A stretch of DNA of 64,000 nt from Helicobacter sp. TUL (GTDB taxonomy: Bacteria > Campylobacterota > Campylobacteria > Campylobacterales > Helicobacteraceae). Under the pieces are notes generated by a model. The model worked only from the letters and a program-made list of their open reading frames with translations, ran no database searches and had not been told where the DNA came from. A program made the translations under genes and the position numbers. The DNA lies in assembly GCF_002287135.1 (NCBI RefSeq), contig NZ_NESU01000002.1:124001-188000 (forward strand), read 5' to 3'. Below are positions 35,791 through 45,316 of this stretch, piece by piece. The first letter of the stretch is position 1, and each line of letters begins with the position of its first letter.

Positions 35791-38118
35791 TCACACCCCA
35801 TATATTTCCCTCTGTAAATCCTCTATGCTCTCTTTTAGTGCAGAGATTCCGCCAAAGTCATTAATGATTTCTTGCATAGAGCCAAGTGAGCTAAGCTCTA
35901 GCAAAGTGCTAATGTTGTCAAAGGCGTTGATTCCGTGTTTTTCATAATATCCTAGCAAAAACTCTATAAGTCTTATAGCTCTTTCTTTATGGAATCTTTG
36001 CAAAAAGCCACTTTTTCTCACGCTTATCACTCGCTCACTGCGTGATACTATCTCGCTACTAAAGCTAATATGCGCCAAAATATCATAAATATCGCAATCT
36101 TTTCGCTCAAAAATCTCTTGTAGATTCTCTAGCACTTCATCATCGATCCCCTCATTTTGGAGACTTTTTAAGAATGCTTGTCTATTTTTTGGCTCACTCC
36201 ACATCGCCTTTAGTTTCTTTTCGTCATCATAATATGCACCAAGCTTGCCGATGAGAAATTCCAAAAACTCCTTTGTGCCTAGCGGTTTGCCATCTCCTCC
36301 TACATAACGCGTTTGTATATCTAGCACTTGTAGCTTGGTGCTTTTTAGGTGAATCACCACCTTTTGGCTTGGCGTTTCATCTGTTTTGTTTGATTGTTTG
36401 TTACTTTTGGTGCTTACAGGGAAACTAGTATCAGAATCTGTGTTACTCTCTTCATCTATGGCATTGCTTTCTCCATCCCATTTTGGATCATAAAAAAGCT
36501 TGGTCGCACCAAAAAAATCAAGTATTGTAAAAAAGTCTTTGCCCTCATACACTCTTGTGCCTCGCCCTATGATTTGCTTAAATTCAATCATTGATCCGAT
36601 ATTGGCAAGAAGCACGATATTTCGGACATTTTTAGCATCGACACCTGTTGTTAGCATTTTGGAGCTTGTGAGAATCACAGGATAGCTTTTATCATTGTCT
36701 TGAAATTCTTTAAGATAGTTTAGTCCTATAGTCCCCTCATCGCTTGTAACTCTCACACAATAATCATCTCTTTTAATCTTTTTGTGTGTGTCAATGGCGA
36801 TTTTTATAGCACTTGCGTGGGCTTGATTGACACAAAAGATAATCGTTTTATCCATAGGATTGATAAGCTCTAGAATCTTTTTGGCGATAAATTCGTTGTA
36901 TTTGGGTAGTGTGATCTCACGCTCAAATTTGATTGGCGCATAATGTCTGCTTTGTAGTTCGCCTTGCACAATGTCATCGGGGTTGTATGTATAGCCATCG
37001 CTTAGAGTGGTGATGATACGCTTGACTTTATAAGGCGTGAGAAAGCCATCTTCTATCCCAGTTTTTAGGCTGTATTCATACACAGCGTTACCAAAATATT
37101 TGTAAGTATCTACATTATCGCTTCGCTTTGGCGTGGCAGTAAGCCCCAAATGCACTGCACTTTCAAAATAATCTAGCACAGCCCTCCAGCTCCCCTCTTG
37201 ATTGGCTCCGCCTCTATGGCATTCATCTATGATAATAAGATCAAAGAAATCTTTTGGGTATTGCAAATACAACTTGCTTTCTTCTTTGTGTCTGTCTTGT
37301 TTGGCGTCTTCTTGAATATTCTCCTCACTGCTTAGGCTTTGATAGATACCAAAAAACACATCAGCACTTGTAGGCACTTTGTCTTGATTTTTGCGTATCT
37401 CTCCTGCACTAATCTCTTTGCAATCCTCCTCTATGGGATTAAACTCATTTAAAGCTTGATTTCGCAGGGTAATGCGATCACAAAGAAAGAGAATCTTCGG
37501 CTTTCTATTGGCATTATCAAGATTCCATTTGGATTGCAAGAGGCGATAGCAAAGTGCAAAGGCGATAGTTGTCTTGCCTGTGCCAGTGGCGAGGGTGAGC
37601 AAGATTCGCTTTTTGTTATTGATAAGGGCTTGTATCACTCTATCTAGTGCTATTTTTTGATAATAACGCAATGGCTTTTGTGGGATATGAAGTTCTTTTT
37701 GGGTTAGAAGTTTGTGTTGCCATTCCAAAAGGTTGCCAAAAATCCTATCAAAGAGAATCTGTGGGCTTGGAAACTCATCTATATAGCGACCTTGTGAATC
37801 TAGTCTATCGTATTCATAAATGTCTATGCCATTTGTAGCATACACAAAACGCACACCAAGAATCTCGCCATATTCTATGGCTTGAGATAATCCATCTAGT
37901 GAATCTTTGCCAAGCCTTTTTGCTTCGATAATAGCTAGATTGTTGTTTTGGAAGCACAGCAAATAATCAGCAAATTTTCTAACACCCCTTTTGCCTCCAA
38001 GCAGTTTTCTACCATCGGTAAAATAATATTCACGCTTGATAAAATCCTCGCTCCAGCTAGAATCTTTGAGTTTGGTATCGATAAATTTGATTCTTGTATC
38101 CGTTTCCCCTAGTGGCAT
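35791..38118 (-). CDS. hsdR: Type I restriction endonuclease subunit HsdR (EcoEI-like)
   Basis: The motor-nuclease subunit, 775 residues. The N-terminal PD-(D/E)xK nuclease has Asp51 and Glu65-x-Lys67 (FADYLLC, IIEAKR). The translocase has Walker A LATGTGKTT (176-184), DECH (298-301) and motif VI IIGRGTRVYEG. The C-terminal region is of the EcoEI type. GGAGGG stands five bases before ATG. It is the first gene of the island operon, so its promoter probably drives hamA, hamB, hsdS, rhuM and hsdM as well. Confidence 0.93.
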   Translation of the reverse strand: MPLGETDTRIKFIDTKLKDSSWSEDFIKREYYFTDGRKLLGGKRGVRKFADYLLCFQNNNLAIIEAKRLGKDSLDGLSQAIEYGEILGVRFVYATNGIDIYEYDRLDSQGRYIDEFPSPQILFDRIFGNLLEWQHKLLTQKELHIPQKPLRYYQKIALDRVIQALINNKKRILLTLATGTGKTTIAFALCYRLLQSKWNLDNANRKPKILFLCDRITLRNQALNEFNPIEEDCKEISAGEIRKNQDKVPTSADVFFGIYQSLSSEENIQEDAKQDRHKEESKLYLQYPKDFFDLIIIDECHRGGANQEGSWRAVLDYFESAVHLGLTATPKRSDNVDTYKYFGNAVYEYSLKTGIEDGFLTPYKVKRIITTLSDGYTYNPDDIVQGELQSRHYAPIKFEREITLPKYNEFIAKKILELINPMDKTIIFCVNQAHASAIKIAIDTHKKIKRDDYCVRVTSDEGTIGLNYLKEFQDNDKSYPVILTSSKMLTTGVDAKNVRNIVLLANIGSMIEFKQIIGRGTRVYEGKDFFTILDFFGATKLFYDPKWDGESNAIDEESNTDSDTSFPVSTKSNKQSNKTDETPSQKVVIHLKSTKLQVLDIQTRYVGGDGKPLGTKEFLEFLIGKLGAYYDDEKKLKAMWSEPKNRQAFLKSLQNEGIDDEVLENLQEIFERKDCDIYDILAHISFSSEIVSRSERVISVRKSGFLQRFHKERAIRLIEFLLGYYEKHGINAFDNISTLLELSSLGSMQEIINDFGGISALKESIEDLQREIYGV

Positions 38119-38141
38119 TCATACCCTCCATAAAAATACAC

Positions 38142-38147
38142 ATTATA
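38142..38147 (-). promoter_or_regulatory. -10 box for the defence-island operon
   Basis: A perfect TATAAT on the minus strand, 23 bp before the hsdR ATG. It is the only consensus -10 between the tRNA and hsdR, and no good -35 is visible. Confidence 0.55.
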
Positions 38148-38215
38148 ATCGGTTTCTTGGCATTTGTCTATATGAATTTACGCGGATTGATTTGTATCTA
38201 AGAAATGTATAAATA

Positions 38216-38303
38216 TGGCAGAGAGGAAGGGATTCGAACCCTCGAAGGCTTGCACCTTACACGCGTTCCAGGCGTGCTCCTTCAACCACTCGGACACCTC
38301 TCT
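38216..38303 (-). tRNA. tRNA-Ser (GGA)
   Basis: An 88-nt class II tRNA. The acceptor stem is AGAGAGG / CCTCTCT, with G as discriminator base and an encoded CCA (38218-38216). The anticodon stem CACGC / GCGTG encloses the loop CTGGAAC with anticodon GGA, which reads UCC/UCU. The long variable arm (TGTAAGGTGCAAGCCTT) and GGTTCGAATCC T-loop are typical of serine. Its 3' end faces the defence island. Confidence 0.96.
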
Positions 38304-38350
38304 ATAAAGAGTGTATTATACTTGTTCTCATCTTCAAAAAGCCTTAGATT

Positions 38351-39139
38351 CTATAATCCAAGGGCATTCATACATGTAAGTGCGTCTTTGGTGCTAATAG
38401 CCCCAAAGCTAAAAAACTCACTGCTAAGTGCTGCTTGATTGATAAGCATTTGTGCGCCATCGGAGGTTTGCAAACCAAGATCTTTGGCGAGTTTTAAAAA
38501 TGGTGTCTGCCTGCCATAAATAAGATCAAAGCCATAGCGTGCTTGAGAGAGAATGGCGCGCAAAAGCGTCTCTTGCAGTGGCAAGAGTTCATCATTTAGC
38601 CCGGCTGGAGTCGTATTTATCACGATATCATAGGGCTTAGTAGAGTGGAAATTTTGGGGTGTAAAACACACAAAACCATTGCGCGCAAAGTCTTCTAAGC
38701 GCGTTTTGGAGCGATTGATGATGTGTGTGGTGATACCATTTTGTCGCAAGATAAAGGCTAAAGCCTTTGCCGAACCACCTGCACCAAGAATCAGTGCATT
38801 ACGCAGATTCCATTCTTGCACACACATAAAAAAGCCTTGCGCATCGGTATTATAACCAATGATTTTCTCTCCCTCACGCACCCAAGTATTCACAGCCCCA
38901 ATTTCTTTGGCAATCCCTCGCACCTCGTGGCTTTGGGCAAATGCCACTTCTTTAAAAGGCACGGTAATATTTGCCCCTTGGAGTTTAAGCATACTAAATG
39001 TAGCACCAAGCTCATCAGGGATTTTTAGTAAATATCTCCCATAGCGCGCCTCAAATCCTAAAGACATAAAAGTAGTATTGTGTAAAAGAGGGGATTTTGA
39101 GTGCGCGATAGGGTTACCAAAAACACAAAATTGTTGCAT
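38351..39139 (-). CDS. aroE: Shikimate dehydrogenase
   Basis: AroE reduces 3-dehydroshikimate with NADPH. The start MQQFCVFGNPIAHSKSPLLHN holds the substrate serines. NITVPFKE has the catalytic lysine, GYNTDAQGF the aspartate, and LGAGGSAKAL the NADP loop. ATG 39139 overlaps the stop of the SH3 protein upstream (TAATG). The longer in-frame reading to 39205 would lie within that gene and adds residues without family support. Confidence 0.93.
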   Translation of the reverse strand: MQQFCVFGNPIAHSKSPLLHNTTFMSLGFEARYGRYLLKIPDELGATFSMLKLQGANITVPFKEVAFAQSHEVRGIAKEIGAVNTWVREGEKIIGYNTDAQGFFMCVQEWNLRNALILGAGGSAKALAFILRQNGITTHIINRSKTRLEDFARNGFVCFTPQNFHSTKPYDIVINTTPAGLNDELLPLQETLLRAILSQARYGFDLIYGRQTPFLKLAKDLGLQTSDGAQMLINQAALSSEFFSFGAISTKDALTCMNALGL

Positions 39140-39981
39140 TATTTGCTCAAAAGGCGAGATGCAATATAGCCTTCTCGTCCATTGTCTAAAAGGATTTTGC
39201 TCCATTCGCCATCATCTTGGAGGACTTGCACGCTTTGACCAAGTTTAAGTGTCGTAATCACTGGTGCATCGGAGCTAGGAAGTGCACGAATGTTAGCGGA
39301 CTTGACGATAACTTCAGGCATAGTATTTTTGGATATGACATTTGTATTTTGTGCGTTTTCTTGTGGGGGATTAGTGCTAAGCAAGTATGAAGCGATATAG
39401 CCACGAATCTTAGAATCTACCTCCACTTCACTCCACTCACTTTCTGGAATATTTTGCACTAAGAGTAGTTGTTGCCCCGCATATGCCTTGTATAGAATCT
39501 CACTATTTATATTTGGCAGTGCGCGAATATTAGCACTACGCACATGCACATACCGAATCTGTGGGGTATCAAAGATTTGAGGTATTTGTTGTGGCGCTTG
39601 GGGTAGCGTATCTTGTGTGTCTGTATTTGCTTGTGATGGTGCTTGGTCTTGTGCAATCTCTTGAGTTGTTTGAGGGGTTTCAACCGCTATAGTTTGTGTA
39701 GCTTGAGGGGTTGGGGGTTCTTTGGTGGGTTGTGTCAAGATGACTTCTGGTTGTGCATTATGTGTTTGTGCTGGAGCAGTAGATGATGTTGTATGTGTAT
39801 TTTGAGAATCTGTATCTACTGCGTTTTGTGCGGATTGTGATTTGTTGTCTTTATATTGTGCGTATAAATATGACAATTTTTTTTCATTAAGTTCTGCAAA
39901 TATCACAAAATACAAAAAAATTCCCAATATCACGATAAGAATGGGGATAGAATAGAGTTTTACAATAGATTTTAATGACAT
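39139..39981 (-). CDS. Membrane-anchored protein with two bacterial SH3 domains
   Basis: A 280-residue protein with one N-terminal membrane helix (about residues 8-30), a Thr/Gln/Pro-rich linker of about 90 residues, then two SH3b domains: VHVRSANIRALPNINSEILY ... GYIASYLL (about 148-205) and VIVKSANIRALPSSDAPVI ... GYIASRLLSK (about 224-280). SH3b domains bind peptidoglycan or proteins, so this is a periplasmic envelope protein anchored in the inner membrane. It has no catalytic domain. It is translationally coupled to aroE, and purM lies 13 bp upstream. Confidence 0.82.
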   Translation of the reverse strand: MSLKSIVKLYSIPILIVILGIFLYFVIFAELNEKKLSYLYAQYKDNKSQSAQNAVDTDSQNTHTTSSTAPAQTHNAQPEVILTQPTKEPPTPQATQTIAVETPQTTQEIAQDQAPSQANTDTQDTLPQAPQQIPQIFDTPQIRYVHVRSANIRALPNINSEILYKAYAGQQLLLVQNIPESEWSEVEVDSKIRGYIASYLLSTNPPQENAQNTNVISKNTMPEVIVKSANIRALPSSDAPVITTLKLGQSVQVLQDDGEWSKILLDNGREGYIASRLLSK

Positions 39982-39994
39982 ATATGCTCCATAA

Positions 39995-40978
39995 TTATTG
40001 TAATTTCACTCCGCTGCTAGAATCTATATATCCTAGCACATAACCCCCACTTTTGCCTACCACAAGATCGACATCCTTTGGATCTACTATAAAAATCATT
40101 CCAACACCCATATTAAAAGTCCTAAAACATTCTGCTTCATCGACATATTGACGCATTAAATCAAAAATTGGCGGTGTTTTAAGAGCACTTTTTTGGATAC
40201 AAGCACCTAATCCATGAGGAATCGCGCGAGGGAGATTCTCTATAATCCCACCACCTGTAATATGTGCAAGTGCTTTGATATGGTTTTTTAGTGCCAAAAA
40301 GGTTTTGACATAAATAGCAGTAGGTGTAAGGAGCGTTTGTGCGAGTGGCAGACCTTCAAAGAGTGAATCTAATGTAAGATTAGCGCGCTCTAGGACTTTT
40401 CGCACTAGCGAATAGCCATTAGAATGCAAACCACTAGAAGGTAGGGCTATAAGCACATCTCCCTCTTTTAGTTTTGTTTGGCGTTGCAAATCCTCTTGTT
40501 CTGCAATCCCTACGGCAAATCCGGCAAGATCAAAGTCTTTTTTGGCATACATACCAGGCATTTCAGCACTCTCTCCACCTATAAGCGCACATTGTGCGAG
40601 TTTGCAGCCTTCTACAATGCCTTGTATGACACGCAACGCATTTGCTTTATCAAGCTTGCCTGTAGCGTAGTAATCAAGAAAAAATATCGGTGTAGCAAAG
40701 TTGCAAATAAGATCATTCACACACATTGCGACAAGATCAATACCCACATTCTCCAAAATATCTGAATCTATGGCAAGGCGTAGTTTTGTCCCTACGCCAT
40801 CGGTAGCGCCTAAAATCACAGGTTGCTTATATCCGCTAGGCATAGCATATGCACCAGCAAAAGAACCAATCCCACCGATAACATTTGTATCAAATGTGCT
40901 TTGAACTAAGGGCTTTAGTCCATCTACAAGGGCATTACCCTCGTCTATATCTACTCCAGAATCTTTATAACTTAGCAT
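39995..40978 (-). CDS. purM: Phosphoribosylformylglycinamidine cyclo-ligase
   Basis: PurM closes the imidazole ring (AIR synthetase) in purine synthesis. The start SYKDSGVDIDEGNALVDGLK is the family signature, with ATDGVGTKLRLA, GGESAEMPGMY, LPSSGLHSNGYSLVRK and HITGGGIIENLPR following. At 327 residues it is near the norm. Its presence implies a de novo purine route, which H. pylori lacks. An upstream AT-rich leader (40979-41049) separates it from pssA. Confidence 0.94.
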   Translation of the reverse strand: MLSYKDSGVDIDEGNALVDGLKPLVQSTFDTNVIGGIGSFAGAYAMPSGYKQPVILGATDGVGTKLRLAIDSDILENVGIDLVAMCVNDLICNFATPIFFLDYYATGKLDKANALRVIQGIVEGCKLAQCALIGGESAEMPGMYAKKDFDLAGFAVGIAEQEDLQRQTKLKEGDVLIALPSSGLHSNGYSLVRKVLERANLTLDSLFEGLPLAQTLLTPTAIYVKTFLALKNHIKALAHITGGGIIENLPRAIPHGLGACIQKSALKTPPIFDLMRQYVDEAECFRTFNMGVGMIFIVDPKDVDLVVGKSGGYVLGYIDSSSGVKLQ

Positions 40979-41049
40979 AAATGCTCCATAAAAAATTTGG
41001 CGTATTGTATAGTATAGAAACTTTGCATAAGATTATGTATAAGCTCACA

Positions 41050-41757
41050 CTACTTACTTTTATCTGTCTTGCAAAGAATCTTGCCAAAAAGTATAAGCCA
41101 ACGCACAACTCCATACACAACATAAAGACTAATGAGTATGCAAAGTGCCTCTGAAGGATAAACAAAAATAACACCAAGTAAGATCACAAGAACAATAAAT
41201 GCCTTAAGATTCCAGTGCATTTTTTTAAAGCTTGGGTAACGAATATTGCTTACCATTAAGATTCCAACAATAAATGCACACAGCAAGAGGGGCAACATCG
41301 AAGCAGAAAAAATAGAATATTCCAAATCTACTAGAATCCAAAGCACGACAAAAATTGCAGCTGATGGAATGGGTAAACCTATGAAAAAATGTGGCTCATC
41401 TGAAGTAGTGATATTAAATCGTGCCAAGCGAATTGCACCAAAAATCACAAAAAGCGCAGGGACAACTTCACCAAGTCGCCCATATGATTCTCCTACATAA
41501 AAAAACAATAACATAGCGGGTGCTACACCAAATGCCACAACATCAGCAAGTGAATCAAACTCTACACCAAATTTACTAGAGGTATTAGTAAGTCGTGCTA
41601 CGCGCCCATCAAGTCCATCTAAAATCATGGAAATGACAATAAACCAACACGCAAGTGCAAAATTATTGTGTGAAGAGGCAATGATGCTTAAAATGCCTAA
41701 AAAAATGCTACCAGCGGTAAAGAGATTCGGTAGTATGAAAAGCGGACTTATTTTCAT
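41050..41757 (-). CDS. pssA: CDP-diacylglycerol-serine O-phosphatidyltransferase
   Basis: PssA makes phosphatidylserine, the precursor of phosphatidylethanolamine. The CDP-alcohol phosphotransferase motif is complete: LDGLDGRVARLTNTSSKFGVEFDSLADVV (DG..AR........G...D...D). The 235-residue protein has about seven hydrophobic segments. It overlaps the Psd-like gene upstream by 4 bp (ATGA). Confidence 0.93.
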   Translation of the reverse strand: MKISPLFILPNLFTAGSIFLGILSIIASSHNNFALACWFIVISMILDGLDGRVARLTNTSSKFGVEFDSLADVVAFGVAPAMLLFFYVGESYGRLGEVVPALFVIFGAIRLARFNITTSDEPHFFIGLPIPSAAIFVVLWILVDLEYSIFSASMLPLLLCAFIVGILMVSNIRYPSFKKMHWNLKAFIVLVILLGVIFVYPSEALCILISLYVVYGVVRWLILFGKILCKTDKSK

Positions 41758-42365
41758 TGATTGTATCCTATGATACTTTCATATCCATAGACCTTATCTC
41801 CCACACTCACTTTTATATTAAATGTTTTTGGAAGATATATCTTGGTAAAGCCTATTTTCATGTAACCACAGCGATCACCCACAGCGAGATTTGAGGTAGC
41901 ATATATGCGTGAAGTATCTAATAGTTGAGGGAAAAAGTCTATACGATATATGTCATTGCGTTCTTGCCAAGATAGGCTAAAAGATGCGTTAAGCATATGC
42001 TTTTTATCGTTATTACTAAAATAGAGATTAAGTCCATTTTTGCATTGCAAATTTGCGCTAAGAATATCCATAGGAGCTCGTATTACACCTATGTCATAGC
42101 ATCGAGTTTGAATCTCCACACACACGCTATCTTCAAGAATATCGATATTTTTCACAACGCCATCTATTGGTGCTGCAAAACTCGTAGAATCTACATCCGC
42201 GATCCTTTCGGGATTGCGAAACATATATAACCAAAATGCCAAGCCAAGCAACATAACAAAGGTGATAAACCCAAGATCAAGATATGCACTGATTAAAAAA
42301 ATAATTGCCCACACAATCGCGCCAAACCAACCTTCTTTGGCTATTATTTGTATGTTTGCGTTCAT
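41754..42365 (-). CDS. Phosphatidylserine decarboxylase-like protein lacking the cleavage serine
   Basis: A 203-residue protein with two N-terminal membrane helices, then a domain with the Psd features RNPERIADVDSTSFAAPIDGVV and the C-terminal VGDRCGYMKIGFTKIYLP. In pyruvoyl-dependent Psd the last motif carries a Gly-Ser pair, where self-cleavage forms the pyruvoyl group. Here it reads G-F-T-K, so the cofactor cannot form in the usual way. The gene is coupled to pssA and follows ftsH in transcription. H. pylori has a gene at the same place (between ftsH and pssA) and its true psd elsewhere. I infer a non-catalytic relative in lipid metabolism. Confidence 0.7.
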   Translation of the reverse strand: MNANIQIIAKEGWFGAIVWAIIFLISAYLDLGFITFVMLLGLAFWLYMFRNPERIADVDSTSFAAPIDGVVKNIDILEDSVCVEIQTRCYDIGVIRAPMDILSANLQCKNGLNLYFSNNDKKHMLNASFSLSWQERNDIYRIDFFPQLLDTSRIYATSNLAVGDRCGYMKIGFTKIYLPKTFNIKVSVGDKVYGYESIIGYNQ

Positions 42366-42392
42366 CTTTCCTCCTTTAGTGCCTTAATATTC

Positions 42393-44306
42393 TTAGTGTT
42401 CCTCTTCTATGGGGACTAGGCGAGAAGTCATATTATGTTCTTTTTCATACGATTCTATAATCTCTCGCACTCTGCTACCATCAATAACTTCTTTGTCTAA
42501 TAATTCAGCAACCATACTTTCAATAGCTGGTGCATACTCACGCAATGTTTTCTTGACATGCTCAAAGTGTTCTTCAAGCATAGTGCGTATGTAATTATCC
42601 ATTTTTTGTGCAGTTTCTTCACTAAATTCACGGCTATTAGCACCACCGCCCAAGAAATTATTTCTGCGCGTAAAGTCCTCTAGCACCATAAGCCCGCTTA
42701 CATCAGTCATACCATAATACACAATCATATTTTTTAAAATTCCTGTAGCGCGTCGTAAATCATCAGATGCACCATTAGAAATTTCTTGTAAAAATACTTC
42801 TTCAGCAGCGCGCCCACCGAGTAACACATCAATTTGTGCCAACATTTCATAGCGTTGCTCAAGATTGCGATTTTCTTCTGGTGTATGAAGAGTATAGCCA
42901 AGCGCACCCATACCACGTGGTATGATAGAAACTTTATTTACTCTATGCGCACCTTTTGTGAGTTCACCCATAAGAGCATGTCCGCTTTCGTGGTAAGCAA
43001 CTATTTTCTTTTCTTTTGGCGAAATAGATCGAGATTTTTTCTCTAAACCTATCATTGTTCGCTCCATTGCTTCTTTGAAATGTTTTTGAGAAACTTCTTT
43101 TTTATTTTCACGCCCTGCAAGGAGTGCAGCCTCATTAACAATATTTGCCAAATCCGCCCCTGCAAGCCCTGCGGTAAATTTTGCAATTTCTTGTAAATCC
43201 ACATCGCGCGCAAGTTTGACGCTTTTTATATGGACTTTTAGAATCTCAACACGCCCTTTGAAATCTGGTGCATCAACAAGCACTTGTCTATCAAAACGCC
43301 CTGGTCTTAAAAGCGCAGGGTCAAGAATCTCTGGTCTGTTTGTTGCAGCCAAGACAATCACAGGAGCATTTTCGCTACCAAACCCATCCATTTCTGCCAA
43401 AAGTTGGTTTAGTGTTTGTTCTCGCTCATCATTGCCACCTACCATACTACCTGCAGCACGAGATTTTCCTATCGCATCAATTTCATCAATAAAAATAATG
43501 CTAGGTGCTTCTTTTTTTGCCATTTCAAACAAATCTCTAACCCTACTAGCGCCAAGTCCTACAAACATTTCTATAAAGCTACTTCCACTCATAGAAAAAA
43601 ACGGGACATTTGCTTCCCCTGCGACTGCTTTGGCAAGCAGAGTCTTACCAGTGCCCGGAGGACCTACTAACAGCACGCCTTTAGGAATTTTTGCGCCCAC
43701 TGCCGCATAGCGTTCTGGGTATTTTAGAAAATCCACAATTTCTACGACTTCCTCTTTTGCCTCTTCATTCCCTGCCATATCATCAAAGGTTACATTGGGC
43801 TTTTCAGCATTGACAAGTTTTTTTGAGCTTCCGATACCAAACATACCACCACCCATAGATTTTTGCATTCTACTTGCGATAAAGAGCCAAATAGCAATGA
43901 TGATAAAAATAGGCAATAGCATATTAATCATATCTGTGAAGAAGTTAGATTCACTAAAGCCGCTATATTCGATTTGCTTTTCATCAAGCAAAGTCGTGAG
44001 ATTTGGATCCGATACTCTTTTGGCGGTGTATAGGACTTTTGGTGATGAGCTTGTAGAAAGCGCGCGTATGATAGTTTGTCCAATACTTACAGAATCTACC
44101 TCTTTATTTTGAATGAGTTGTTTAAGCTCATAGTAGCTTACCTCTTTGCTAACCACATTGCCACTTAGTCTATCGCTAAGAATATCTCCTGTAGGTGAAA
44201 AGAGCTTAAATAAAATCATTACACCAATCACCAAGATAGCAAAAGTCAAAAATGGATTTTGCTTAAATGGCGTTTTTTTGTTGTTATTATTTTGATTTTC
44301 TGTCAT
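42393..44306 (-). CDS. ftsH: ATP-dependent zinc metalloprotease FtsH
   Basis: A 637-residue membrane AAA+ protease that degrades misfolded membrane proteins and regulators. It has TM helices at about 17-35 and 125-145, Walker A GPPGTGKT (215-222), Walker B IIFIDEIDAIG, the second region of homology around LRPGRFDR, and the zinc site HESGH (439-443). It lies downstream of prmA by 12 bp and upstream of the Psd-like gene, as in H. pylori. Confidence 0.96.
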   Translation of the reverse strand: MTENQNNNNKKTPFKQNPFLTFAILVIGVMILFKLFSPTGDILSDRLSGNVVSKEVSYYELKQLIQNKEVDSVSIGQTIIRALSTSSSPKVLYTAKRVSDPNLTTLLDEKQIEYSGFSESNFFTDMINMLLPIFIIIAIWLFIASRMQKSMGGGMFGIGSSKKLVNAEKPNVTFDDMAGNEEAKEEVVEIVDFLKYPERYAAVGAKIPKGVLLVGPPGTGKTLLAKAVAGEANVPFFSMSGSSFIEMFVGLGASRVRDLFEMAKKEAPSIIFIDEIDAIGKSRAAGSMVGGNDEREQTLNQLLAEMDGFGSENAPVIVLAATNRPEILDPALLRPGRFDRQVLVDAPDFKGRVEILKVHIKSVKLARDVDLQEIAKFTAGLAGADLANIVNEAALLAGRENKKEVSQKHFKEAMERTMIGLEKKSRSISPKEKKIVAYHESGHALMGELTKGAHRVNKVSIIPRGMGALGYTLHTPEENRNLEQRYEMLAQIDVLLGGRAAEEVFLQEISNGASDDLRRATGILKNMIVYYGMTDVSGLMVLEDFTRRNNFLGGGANSREFSEETAQKMDNYIRTMLEEHFEHVKKTLREYAPAIESMVAELLDKEVIDGSRVREIIESYEKEHNMTSRLVPIEEEH

Positions 44307-44318
44307 TGTTTATACTCC

Positions 44319-45302
44319 TTAAGATTTATCATGTGTGCATTTTTGGAGTTTTAGGGCTACCCACTCATCACGCACACAAGATTCTATAAGCCTAAAACCC
44401 TGTAAAAAAGTCTCTAACACATCATCTTTGTGGGTTTCTAAAATCCCAGAAAGGATTAAAATCCCGCCACTAGAGAGATTGTGTATAAAATCCTTGTAGA
44501 GAATCTTCAAGGTAAAGGCTAAAATATTTGCTACTATAACATCAAAAGTTAAATCTGTTTTGAGGCTTCCTATACTCCCTTCCCAAATTTTGCATGCAGA
44601 GACATCATTATTGGCAAAGTTTTTTTGACTTTCTGCAATGCTAAGGGGATCGGTGTCGCACGCATACACTTCCGCACCAAGTTTGGCAGCTACTATGGAT
44701 AATATACCGCTTCCACAACCTACATCAAGGAGTTTTTTACCTTGTAAATTAAGAGTGCTTAGCATTTCAATACACATTGCCGTGCTTGCGTGATGTCCTG
44801 ATCCAAAGGCAAGAGCAGGATCTATGATGATAGGTATGTGTTGCCAATCCTGTGAGCTAGTGCGTGAAAGATCCCACGAAGGTGTGATAAAAAACTTGCC
44901 ACATACAATGGGTTTAATAGAATCCTTATAGGCTTGTATCCAATCTTGGTTATCTTTTTGGGTAATTGCGTAAGCGCAACCTACGCTAGATTCTACCCTG
45001 TGGCTAAGAATCTCACAAAACTCCGCCAAGTTTTTGGCAAATTCTTCACGCACATCAAATGGAAAACGCGCTATAAGTTTTGTTTGTTGTGGAGAGTGTA
45101 AAAGCGTGTTGTATGTAGTGTGCAGCGTGTGCCATTGTGTAGAATCTAACTTTTCATCAAAGACGCTATCGTTTTGGATATATTCGATACTACACAAACT
45201 AGAATCTTGAGAGTATGTTGCAATAAAGCAAGAGAGGAAATCCGCAAAGATCTCTACATCTTGACTTGGATAAATAGTATATTGAAAGTATTTTTCGTGC
45301 AT
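44319..45302 (-). CDS. prmA: Ribosomal protein L11 methyltransferase
   Basis: PrmA trimethylates L11. SAM-binding motif I is LLDVGCGSGILSIVAAKLGA, preceded by DPALAFGSGHHAST and followed by VANILAFTLKILY. At 327 residues it matches the family. It sits between cheY and ftsH with short gaps (14 and 12 bp), the same order as in H. pylori. Confidence 0.93.
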   Translation of the reverse strand: MHEKYFQYTIYPSQDVEIFADFLSCFIATYSQDSSLCSIEYIQNDSVFDEKLDSTQWHTLHTTYNTLLHSPQQTKLIARFPFDVREEFAKNLAEFCEILSHRVESSVGCAYAITQKDNQDWIQAYKDSIKPIVCGKFFITPSWDLSRTSSQDWQHIPIIIDPALAFGSGHHASTAMCIEMLSTLNLQGKKLLDVGCGSGILSIVAAKLGAEVYACDTDPLSIAESQKNFANNDVSACKIWEGSIGSLKTDLTFDVIVANILAFTLKILYKDFIHNLSSGGILILSGILETHKDDVLETFLQGFRLIESCVRDEWVALKLQKCTHDKS

Positions 45303-45316
45303 TAGGAGATGGGAGT

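Noticed and set aside
38205-38438. 77-residue plus-strand open frame across the tRNA
   Set aside because: It covers tRNA-Ser on the opposite strand and the end of aroE. There is no coding support.
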